Below, piece after piece: positions 10,563-17,264 of a stretch of DNA of 64,000 nt (its first letter is position 1; each line of letters opens with the position of its first letter). The notes below the pieces were generated by a model, which searched no databases, was not told the DNA's origin, and saw only the letters and a program-made list of their open reading frames with translations. Source of the DNA: Superficieibacter sp. 1612_C1 (GTDB lineage: Bacteria > Pseudomonadota > Gammaproteobacteria > Enterobacterales > Enterobacteriaceae); the NCBI RefSeq assembly GCF_015234305.1, contig NZ_JADGMI010000004.1:522238-586237 (forward strand), in the 5' to 3' direction. Both the position numbers and the translations under genes were made by a program.

Positions 10563-11690
10563 ATGTCCATGACATTTTATGGCGAGCGGTTAAGGCTCGC
10601 CCGTTTACTAAAAGGTTATACCCTGCAAGAATTGGGGGATGCCGTTGCGGTTACAAGACAAAGCATCCACCAGTATGAGAGTGATGCCAGAGCACCTGCA
10701 CATGATATACGCAATGCTTTGGCAGAACTCTTGCAGGTATCGCCTAAATTTTTTGAATACCCTCTGGCTGGTGATGTAAAACCAGAACAGTGCCATTTTC
10801 GTAAACGCCAGACAACACCAGCGGGTGTGAAGGAAAGGGTGCAATCGTATAGCACCATTCTTGAACAATTAGTATCTGAATTATATGAACACTTAGACTT
10901 ACCAGAGAACCGTTTTAATCTAATTGATAATGAGAAGATCCCTGAACTCACTGCTCCTATTATTGAAAAGATTGCAGAGGGTGCTCGAGTTCGCTGGGGA
11001 TTAACAGATGATGCCCCTATAGATAATATGGTTAATGTTGTTGAAAACCAAGGAGCAATAGTTACGACTTTTGATGGGGTCTCAGATAAAGTTGACGCTC
11101 TTTCTATTAACAGGAAATACCCCATTATCATTCGTAATACTGCGAAAGAAAGCGTTTGTAGAATGCGTTTTGATATCGCACATGAATGCGGGCATCTAAT
11201 CATGCATGATGGCATTGAAACTGGTTGTAAAAAAACAGAAAGAGAAGCCGATGCTTTTGCTAGTGCATTTTTATTTCCACGCAAATCTTTTGCTCGAGAA
11301 TTTCCTGCTTGTATAACATCAAGAGGAACAATTGATTGGAAAAAAGTATACCACCTAAAATTAAGGTGGAAAATGAGTGCAAGAGCGATCATATATCGCG
11401 CTCACTTCTTAGGATTTATTAATGCTCAGCAGTATAGAAGTGCCAATGTTTGGTTTAGCCAGACTAGACAAGCTAAAAAAGAAAAGTATGACGACTCCAT
11501 CCCAATGGAAGAACCTCACATACTTAAAGAGAGTTTATTAGTTTTAAAAGAACAACTTGGTATTTCATTCGAAATGCTTGCAGACAAACTCTGCGTAAAA
11601 CCATCTTTGTTAGCTGAAATATCTGGCATTGATTATATTCAAGACCAAAGTGATGACTTTGAAAATGTAATTGTTCCCTTTAAATTCTAA
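10563..11690 (+). CDS. XRE-family regulator fused to ImmA/IrrE metallopeptidase
   Basis: The 375-residue protein joins an N-terminal helix-turn-helix of the XRE/Cro type (about residues 5-62, TLQELGDAVAVTRQSIHQYE) to a zinc metallopeptidase of the ImmA/IrrE (M78) family. The metal motif HECGH is at residues 207-211, and the third ligand is probably Glu in EREADAFASAFLFP (226-239). Known ImmA proteins cleave partner repressors to trigger excision or toxin release; a single-chain XRE-ImmA may sense and act itself. An alternative start is the second ATG at 10569. It is the second gene of a two-gene unit and is closed by a strong hairpin. Low GC marks it as part of the island. Confidence 0.85.
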   Translation: MSMTFYGERLRLARLLKGYTLQELGDAVAVTRQSIHQYESDARAPAHDIRNALAELLQVSPKFFEYPLAGDVKPEQCHFRKRQTTPAGVKERVQSYSTILEQLVSELYEHLDLPENRFNLIDNEKIPELTAPIIEKIAEGARVRWGLTDDAPIDNMVNVVENQGAIVTTFDGVSDKVDALSINRKYPIIIRNTAKESVCRMRFDIAHECGHLIMHDGIETGCKKTEREADAFASAFLFPRKSFAREFPACITSRGTIDWKKVYHLKLRWKMSARAIIYRAHFLGFINAQQYRSANVWFSQTRQAKKEKYDDSIPMEEPHILKESLLVLKEQLGISFEMLADKLCVKPSLLAEISGIDYIQDQSDDFENVIVPFKF

Positions 11691-11720
11691 GAAAGAATGG
11701 CGTAAATCGCCATTCTTTCT
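11690..11720. terminator. Hairpin after XRE/ImmA gene
   Basis: AGAAAGAATGGCG pairs perfectly with CGCCATTCTTTCT over 13 base pairs with a TAAAT loop. It starts at the last base of the stop codon of the XRE/ImmA gene and separates that unit from the convergent retron. There is no long T run, so the efficiency is uncertain. Confidence 0.65.
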
Positions 11721-11832
11721 AAAAGGAAAAATCAATCCACAACATAACCGTTTAAAATATTACGTCATCCTACCTCTAAAAGGATGAAATTAGCGTAAAC
11801 ATTTTGTGAGTCACTTATACAATACCCAAAAA

Positions 11833-12978
11833 CTAAAATGGCCAATTAATCTCATTATATTTATTGAGCATTTTTTCACCAAAGATAACATCTATAGACC
11901 GAGCATAGACAATTAGTCCATGTAAATGATTCCGAAAGCCTATAACCGAAGAAAATCCTTTAAATCTAGCATGTTGTACAGGACCGATTTTCTCGTGTAA
12001 ACAAAAATGAATATGCTGCTTAATTTTATATTTAAATTCTTTATCAAGCCCGACACTATCTTTATCAACATTTAACCCTAACACTATTTTTTTTGCGCCA
12101 GGAGGAATTATTTTAGTCTTATATTTATTCGGATTGAAACCATATTTATTCAAAACCCTATAAATACTGTCTATGATATCTTGAGCATCATGCCTTGAAA
12201 AACTCGTATTGATAGATGAAATGGTAATATCGTCAGAGTATCTAGAATATCTAACTTGTAGTTTTTCACATAACAAACTTATTTCTGCGTCTAAATTTTT
12301 ACATACTAAGTTTGATAAACAAGGACTAGTTGGAGCACCTTGTGGTGTGCTACCTAATTCCTGGTTACGATCGTAAAACTTATATTCTTTTAGATATTTA
12401 TTTTGTAGCCTATGTAATCTTTCATTTCGAGAGCGAGGAATAGGCCAAGTACAAATCCTAGCTAATTCGAACGATATTAAATTAGAATATCCATTATATT
12501 TAAAAACATGATATGCATCTATCTCGGATATACTCTCAAAGAAGTTTGTAATATCAATTTTAATAAGCCATCTACTATTTATATGTACGTGTGCAGCATC
12601 ATATATAGATGAATATGGTGTATATGCAAAGCTAGCATCATGTGGCAATATATGCTTAAGAACATTATTGTGTATAAACTTCTGTACCTTTAGTAATTGA
12701 GGTTCAGGGACAAATATTTTCCGTTTTGAAATACTTCTTTTCTTCCTAATAAGAAAAAATCTATACGGATGAAAGTGTTCTCTATTAATAACTTTGCGTA
12801 GAAAAGAATATTCAACACCAGCCATAAAAGCAAGGTGACGCAATGTCAATATTGGTATTACCTTTGGATTTAAATTTATTATTTTTTTTGTGTGTAAGAG
12901 CGCACTATCAATTATCTCCGGTTTAACACCTTGGATAAGAGCTTCTGCACGATAACGCTGAGGAGACCATTGTTTCAT
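11833..12978 (-). CDS. Retron reverse transcriptase
   Basis: Group-II-like reverse transcriptase of the retron clade, 381 residues. In order are seen FLIRKKRSISKRKIFVP with LLKVQKFI (RT1, residues 76-102), catalytic Asp142 in KIDITNFFES (RT3), TPQGAPTSPCLSNL at 211-224 (RT4), the YSDD active site at 247-250 (RT5), NKYKTKI about 284 (RT6) and VLGLNV at 299-304, the place of the retron VTG motif. The retron region-X signature NAxxH appears as AAHVH (128-132), with Asn replaced. It would use the adjacent RNA as primer and template to make msDNA joined by a 2'-5' bond. The start codon lies inside the a2 repeat of that RNA. The effector lies upstream in the same orientation. Confidence 0.93.
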   Translation of the reverse strand: MKQWSPQRYRAEALIQGVKPEIIDSALLHTKKIINLNPKVIPILTLRHLAFMAGVEYSFLRKVINREHFHPYRFFLIRKKRSISKRKIFVPEPQLLKVQKFIHNNVLKHILPHDASFAYTPYSSIYDAAHVHINSRWLIKIDITNFFESISEIDAYHVFKYNGYSNLISFELARICTWPIPRSRNERLHRLQNKYLKEYKFYDRNQELGSTPQGAPTSPCLSNLVCKNLDAEISLLCEKLQVRYSRYSDDITISSINTSFSRHDAQDIIDSIYRVLNKYGFNPNKYKTKIIPPGAKKIVLGLNVDKDSVGLDKEFKYKIKQHIHFCLHEKIGPVQHARFKGFSSVIGFRNHLHGLIVYARSIDVIFGEKMLNKYNEINWPF

Positions 12979-13180
12979 TTACTTTGACCCCGGAGGGGTA
13001 AGTAAAATCGCGACGATAAGAAAGACCACGATCGAGCCGACGAAGTCGGGATCGTCGTGATTTTGCTTACACTATTGCGAGTGCTAATACATGAGCACAT
13101 AAAACATATGGCCCGCAGGAAAGGTATACACTTCTCCTGACAAGTAATGGTAGTTACTTGTGTTAACGCTAAATGAAACA
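12971..13180 (-). ncRNA. Retron msr-msd RNA
   Basis: Read on the minus strand, the 5' end TGTTTCATTT (13180-13171, a1) is the exact complement of AAATGAAACA (12980-12971, a2). Just inside a1 is TTAGCG, with the predicted branching G at 13169. The msr part has three hairpins: CAAGTAA/TTACTTG (13160-13141), CAGGAGAAG/CTTTCCTG with one bulged G (13139-13116), and GTGCT/AGCAC (13098-13081). The msd part is a long stem, 13070-13051 against 13017-12998, of 5+6+7 base pairs separated by two single mismatches, capped by a loop that holds a CCGAC/GTCGG hairpin (13049-13037). A short ACCCC/GGGGT hairpin (12999-12987) precedes a2. This order is the canonical retron layout. Confidence 0.9.
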
Positions 13181-14422
13181 TTATGGCCTCCTCAACGTTG
13201 TAGGATAATACCCCTCTTTTATCTGTTTTGGAAGTTCTTTAGCTTTGCCTTTTTTCCTTAACTCTTCGATTAGTAACTGCCCTTCATCAGTCAGTCGATA
13301 GTTATCATCAATCCATCCCAAAAATGTTAACCGAACTAAGATATCCGAAACGATTCTTGATGATAACCCACTTCTTGAGGCTATTGCGTTTTTCGTTCTA
13401 GGTAACCGTCTTAATGATAATAAAACCAGGATATATTTTTTACCTTCATCATTAAGCTTTTGAAACTTAGCTGATGCGGCTATTCGTTTCTGATTCATAA
13501 GGTTCAAATAATTTTCAGGATCATAATCAGCATCTCCCGTGGGGAGTTCATCTTTTAAATCAATAGCTGTTCTATTTCTAAATAAAGGCTTCCATGAATT
13601 TGAGCGTTTATAAAGTATAGCAGGTGCATTATTCGGCATGCCATGACTATAACAAATAAGTGCAGCTACTCCCCCATAACCGAAAGGGGTATTTTTATTC
13701 TGATCTGGGTTGTATTTATGACATAGAGATGTTATCTTCTTCTTTTCGTCCCCTGAAAAACTATTTTCAATGGTAGGGCATATTTTATTGTAGATTATCG
13801 TTGGTTTAAAAGGATGATATTCCATTCTTTTTAAACCTTCCTGTGTCGCAGCATAGCAAACAACAAAAAATTTGATATGATGAGATGAATACCAACTTTT
13901 TAATGACGGTGTTTTCTGAAAACAATCGAGGAAATTATACATCTGATTACCAGATCCGATAGTATCAGTTAATATGACAACCTTTCTTATTTTTTTCTTT
14001 CTAAAAACCTTGGCTGCAGGATAATATAAATATTTCCTACTATCGGATCTTGATAAATTAGTTGCTATTGTATTAAGCAATCCTTCGCTTCCAATTTCCT
14101 TCCGGTTTTTTATTATATTAATTGGTTCAAATGCTTCCCCATCTGCCCTTTGTGGCTTTTTATCACTGAATTTATATACTCTTTCTTCCGGTAAAACTTC
14201 ACGCTCAACAAAAATAGCTATTGCATGCTCACATTCATTTCCAATATTTTCGACCTCATTCTTTATCGTTTTTTCAAATTCGTAACTAGATACCCAATGT
14301 ATCTTTTTCAATAAGAGGTTAGCATAAGGCCGATCATCTTCATCAAATTGTTCGAGCCACAGTGATGCTCTTTGGGTCTTATCTAATGTCATTTCATGAG
14401 AGCTCATTCTAAACATCCTCAT
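13181..14422 (-). CDS. Retron effector: PRTase-like domain with C-terminal winged helix
   Basis: The 413-residue protein carries a phosphoribosyltransferase-like fold: VVILTDTIGSGNQM at residues 148-161 matches the PRPP loop (hydrophobic strand, Asp, G-S-G turn), though the first of the two usual acidic residues is Thr152. A second conserved-looking patch is GYGGVAALICYSHGMPNNAP (248-267). Residues about 325-390 form a winged helix (LSLRRLPRTKNAIAS, SSRIVSDILVRLTFLGWI, YRLTDEG). PRTase plus winged helix upstream of a retron RT fits type III retrons as I recall that classification, and the PRTase-CE conflict-effector family. The start is uncertain: ATG codons occur at 14422, 14416 and 14407, and the last has AGGA eight bases upstream. 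The stop directly abuts a1 of the RNA. It is presumably a toxin held inactive by the RT-msDNA complex. Confidence 0.85.
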   Translation of the reverse strand: MRMFRMSSHEMTLDKTQRASLWLEQFDEDDRPYANLLLKKIHWVSSYEFEKTIKNEVENIGNECEHAIAIFVEREVLPEERVYKFSDKKPQRADGEAFEPINIIKNRKEIGSEGLLNTIATNLSRSDSRKYLYYPAAKVFRKKKIRKVVILTDTIGSGNQMYNFLDCFQKTPSLKSWYSSHHIKFFVVCYAATQEGLKRMEYHPFKPTIIYNKICPTIENSFSGDEKKKITSLCHKYNPDQNKNTPFGYGGVAALICYSHGMPNNAPAILYKRSNSWKPLFRNRTAIDLKDELPTGDADYDPENYLNLMNQKRIAASAKFQKLNDEGKKYILVLLSLRRLPRTKNAIASRSGLSSRIVSDILVRLTFLGWIDDNYRLTDEGQLLIEELRKKGKAKELPKQIKEGYYPTTLRRP

Positions 14423-14884
14423 AATTTATATAATATAATATTAAAGCTAAAAGCTATTTTTTTAAAGGATTATTTAGAAAAATCATTTTTGCAAACTTCG
14501 TGATATTGACAATGAAAATTGAAAATAACCTTATCTACTTCAGTTCATTGAGTGAGTAAGTTTACTAGATCTAAAGTTCCTCCCTTCCTTAAACAGCAAG
14601 TTATGTATATTGGTGTTAACTACATATACGTCAGTATATCTATTCATTATAAATAACAGTAACATAATTATAGTGATATTATCTATTACACATCTTTTTC
14701 AATAAAACCTTCAAATCCCACAAACAGTTTCCCGCAGCTTTCCCCTTCCCCCAGTTCTACCCTATCCCCAACTCATAGCAGTGCCCCTAAAAGCTTCCTG
14801 TTCTAAGACGAACTGCGACCTGTAAGAAGCGCCTTTGGCGGTCAACCCCTCAGTCAACCAGGAAACGAAGCATGGTCAGAAACT
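14423..14884. other. AT-rich non-coding stretch upstream of retron operon
   Basis: No gene is seen here. The first part (to about 14700) is very AT-rich, with TA-rich runs directly before the effector start, and must hold the retron promoter reading leftward; several weak -10-like sequences prevent a firm assignment. From about 14740 the composition changes to more GC, which may mark a junction between acquired segments. Confidence 0.5.
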
Positions 14885-15065
14885 GACCTCCTGTCTTGAT
14901 ACAGGTGACCACACCCTTTATCGCTACTCTGTTGCAAGCGTAGCGACAGACAGAACGCTGTAGAGAAGTCGGATGGCATTGTCGAAGGCTTTGCGTCCGT
15001 ACTTCCTGCTCAATGTACATAACGCGGCGTCACTTTTGAGAGCGTAAGCGAGTGAAAGTGACGCC
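14885..15065. other. Structured non-coding stretch with three inverted repeats
   Basis: Three consecutive perfect inverted repeats occur: CCTGT/ACAGG at 14890-14905, TCGCTAC/GTAGCGA at 14921-14946, and GGCGTCACTTT/AAAGTGACGCC at 15026-15065 (11 base pairs, 18-base loop). A 61-codon open frame on the minus strand (14924-15109) overlaps them but lacks a clear ribosome site. This may be a relic of a phage or satellite regulatory region or a structured RNA; the function is not recognised. Confidence 0.4.
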
Positions 15066-15306
15066 AGCGTGCAGATCAGCTTCAACCCAGCTACTGCCTG
15101 CAAATTCACTGCAACAAACAGGCTGACCTCAAACAGATGTCAGAAATTTACTTACCAGGAGGAGAAACCAGCACTACCGAACCGATACCGGAGGACAGGT
15201 CATTTTACCTGTGTGGGGATATACCTGCCAGAGCAGGCGGCTGCATTCGTGCATCACCGTACCCCGTCATACCTCATCCGCGCATTCTCCAGCGCACCGG
15301 TATCGT
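15066..15306. other. Unassigned island sequence between hairpins and hip relic
   Basis: Short open frames occur on the plus strand (for example from 15137), but none shows a recognisable domain or a good ribosome site. I treat this as decayed mobile-element sequence and see no supported gene. Confidence 0.4.
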
Positions 15307-15441
15307 TCAGCACAGCACGCTGTGCCCAACCGCGCGTCGGAGAATCGAGTGGAGAGTAGTTATGTCGAAACTTACAAGATGAAGGATATTGAGATGTCGG
15401 AGGTACCTGTAGCCATTCATATAAACATCAAGCGCAGCCAT
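15307..15441 (-). pseudogene. Stump of hipA-like toxin gene
   Basis: An ATG at 15441 overlaps the stop of the hipB-like gene (TAATG) and reads MAALDVYMNGYR, which is the typical N-terminus of HipA-type kinases. After about 12 codons the match ends and the frame runs through unrelated sequence to a TGA at 15307. The kinase body is missing, so the toxin is lost by a deletion or replacement with a junction near 15405. Confidence 0.65.
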
Positions 15442-15701
15442 TACCACTCTTCCTTCCAAGATGATGTTCCGTTATTGTCTGCATCTGCATTTCTGGGGGA
15501 AATGGTAAGCTCTAAATTCAGTGCTGACAGGATCTTAAAGAAGGTTTCCAGTCTAGTAGAATCAGGATGTAACTCGAAGCTTGATACCGTATCCTGTCGG
15601 ATGCCCACTTTGCTGGCGACTTTACCTTGTGAAAGCTTCTGCGTGGGGCGGATATCTTTCAGTAAAGAGCTACGTTGTTTAGTGTTAGTGACTTGCATCA
15701 T
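15441..15701 (-). CDS. HipB-like XRE antitoxin (orphan)
   Basis: The 86-residue protein has an XRE helix-turn-helix at about residues 24-60 (LSQGKVASKVGIRQDTVSSFE), then HPDSTRLETFFKILSALNLELTI and a C-terminal EW. The order, length and final Trp resemble E. coli HipB, whose C-terminal tail is important for stability. In E. coli it represses its own operon and neutralises HipA. Here hipA is reduced to a stump, so this is an orphan repressor. Candidate operators lie just upstream at 15723-15796. Two adjacent ATG codons are possible starts. Confidence 0.75.
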   Translation of the reverse strand: MMQVTNTKQRSSLLKDIRPTQKLSQGKVASKVGIRQDTVSSFELHPDSTRLETFFKILSALNLELTISPRNADADNNGTSSWKEEW

Positions 15702-15722
15702 TTTATGCTGGCGGTTGTAGGC

Positions 15723-15796
15723 GGTAAAATAAATATTACACGCTATGACAGGTAAAATAACGTTTACCCGCCAGAGCCGGTAAATTAAGTTAATTG
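15723..15796. promoter_or_regulatory. Operator array of the hipB-like gene
   Basis: GGTAAAATAA occurs at 15723 and 15751, and GGTAAATTAA at 15779, exactly 28 bases apart. The middle copy is a perfect GGTAA-N8-TTACC palindrome (15751-15768), the first is GGTAA-N8-TTACA (15723-15740), and the third is a half site. E. coli HipB operators are TATCC-N8-GGATA, the same five-eight-five architecture. The array sits 22-95 bases upstream of the hipB-like start and before the divergent gene at 15862. Confidence 0.6.
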
Positions 15797-15861
15797 CTTT
15801 TAAAATATAAGAATAATCAGTTCAGACTTACGTTTATCAGCCTACAGAAAAGGAGATCATC

Positions 15862-16299
15862 ATGAGTATGGATTACTGGCTTCAGGCTTTTGATAACGGT
15901 GAAGGCGGCTTTTTTCCGCTGTCGGTCGTGGAGAACGCCTTCGGTAGTGCCATTGTCAGTAATGACAACAACGGGTATTTGCGCCTTGAATACCCTTCAG
16001 ACCCACGATTTCTCGATTTTATAGAACTTAGGGTCCCGGTGTTTAGTACTGAAGAAGGCTTGATGACAGATGGTTTTGCCTTTGTTCATGCGCCGGGCCA
16101 CAAAGCCTTCTGGCAAAGCCTGGTCGATATTCTGCGTGTCACCCCTACGGCGTTATACTGGGCCGACACTCAGGACGCTCTGGTGATCGGGCAACAAGAA
16201 ACTCGCCAGCATCTGCCGCCGGATATGATTGAAACGCTGGGGGAGCCTCGTCTTATTACGTCAATCCAGGAGCTATTTGTGACCAGGCCATTCGGCTGA
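15862..16299 (+). CDS. Hypothetical protein
   Basis: A 145-residue acidic soluble protein (MSMDYWLQAFDNGEGGFFPLS) whose family I do not recognise. It has no signal peptide or membrane segment. The pattern of short hydrophobic strands and one long helix, small size and acidity recall polymorphic-toxin immunity proteins, but this is only a resemblance. A strong ribosome site AAAGGAG lies nine bases before the ATG, so it is a real gene. GC is near that of the core genome, so the island probably ends just before it. Confidence 0.8.
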   Translation: MSMDYWLQAFDNGEGGFFPLSVVENAFGSAIVSNDNNGYLRLEYPSDPRFLDFIELRVPVFSTEEGLMTDGFAFVHAPGHKAFWQSLVDILRVTPTALYWADTQDALVIGQQETRQHLPPDMIETLGEPRLITSIQELFVTRPFG

Positions 16300-16481
16300 T
16301 TGACTTATTGGTTATAAAACGTTGCCGCCCGGTTTTTCGCAAAAAGTGCCGCCCGCATCAAATGAATTGTAAAAATGAGGCTCAGGATCTTCTCATTTGC
16401 TTCGTTTGCGTTTAAAACGAAAGCGGTTAACCGGCAGTATGCTTTTCTTCTTTACCACTGACCATTATCACGGAGCGAAAA

Positions 16482-17240
16482 ATGGCTACGCACTTTGCAC
16501 GAGGGACCCTGGGCGACGGTTATCACCTTTCTACTCGCCTGTCTTCAGCCTGCCATCATCAGGCCCGCCAGTTCCCTGAACACCGACGGACGCGTTTTCT
16601 GGCCTCCAGAGCGCTGCTGGCTGAATTGATGTTTATGCTGTACGGAATTAGCGAATTGCCGGAAATCACTATTCTGACTGGCGGACGTCCCCTGTTCCGT
16701 GATAGCACCCTGCCTCGTTTTTCTATTGCTTACACCGGTAATATTGTCGGCGTGGCGCTAACGACCGAAGGCGACTGCGGACTGGCGCTTCAGCGTTCAA
16801 CGCCACGTTTTCATACCGCCCAGACGACCGATCGCTATAACTTCACCAGTAATGAAGCGCTGTGGATCAATAACCAGAGCGATCCGAATGAAGCCAGCGC
16901 GCAGCTTATGGCGTTACGTCAGAGCGTGCTGAAGCTGACGGGCGAGGTTGAAAGTAATTCTCCCGATATTCTGCAACTGCTGCCCGGCTCAGGGCGTTTG
17001 CGCGCGGCCAGCGTCGCCAGGATAGAGGCGGTCTGCGATGCTGAGGACGTGCTGGTGTGGTCCGTGGCCGTCACTCCTGCCATTGAGCGCCTGAAGGTCT
17101 GGGAATATAGCGGTAAAAGTAACTGGCGCTGCCTGCCGGATACGCAGGTGCGCGCCAATGAACCTGCCGCTCGCCTGATGCGTTTTACCAGCATAGCCTC
17201 CGAAAAAGCGTTTACACTCAACGAATCCGATCAAAAGTAA
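16482..17240 (+). CDS. yieE: YieE, phosphopantetheinyl transferase superfamily (degenerate motif)
   Basis: The 252-residue protein matches YieE of E. coli, which is placed in the 4'-phosphopantetheinyl transferase superfamily, enzymes that activate carrier proteins by transfer from coenzyme A. RRTRFLASRALLAELMF (36-52) and LPRFSIAYTGNIVGVALTTEGDCGL fit the fold. The usual Mg-binding G-x-D-x-E motif should fall at residues 100-105, but the sequence is GLALQR, with both acids absent. Either a local deletion has inactivated it or the function has changed. It is followed 24 bases later by chrR, as in E. coli. Confidence 0.85.
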   Translation: MATHFARGTLGDGYHLSTRLSSACHHQARQFPEHRRTRFLASRALLAELMFMLYGISELPEITILTGGRPLFRDSTLPRFSIAYTGNIVGVALTTEGDCGLALQRSTPRFHTAQTTDRYNFTSNEALWINNQSDPNEASAQLMALRQSVLKLTGEVESNSPDILQLLPGSGRLRAASVARIEAVCDAEDVLVWSVAVTPAIERLKVWEYSGKSNWRCLPDTQVRANEPAARLMRFTSIASEKAFTLNESDQK

Positions 17241-17264
17241 TCTCCATAACACGAAGGAGTCATT

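Noticed and set aside
12975..13181. 68-codon open frame on the minus strand between effector and RT
   Set aside because: It coincides exactly with the msr-msd RNA, whose pairing explains the sequence; the protein is Cys-rich and low in recognisable pattern, and its ATG arises from the a1 repeat next to the effector stop.
14600..14620. GTATATTGGTG as possible second att copy of the mnmE end
   Set aside because: Matches only part of the 18-base mnmE tail and is embedded in AT-rich sequence; chance is sufficient.
14924..15109. 61-codon minus-strand frame over the inverted repeats
   Set aside because: No Shine-Dalgarno sequence and no recognised family; it crosses two perfect inverted repeats. 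It vaguely recalls small frames in satellite phages but I cannot support it.
15069..15382. Plus-strand frames from 15069 and 15137
   Set aside because: Two overlapping frames of similar length, no recognised domain, no clear start signal.
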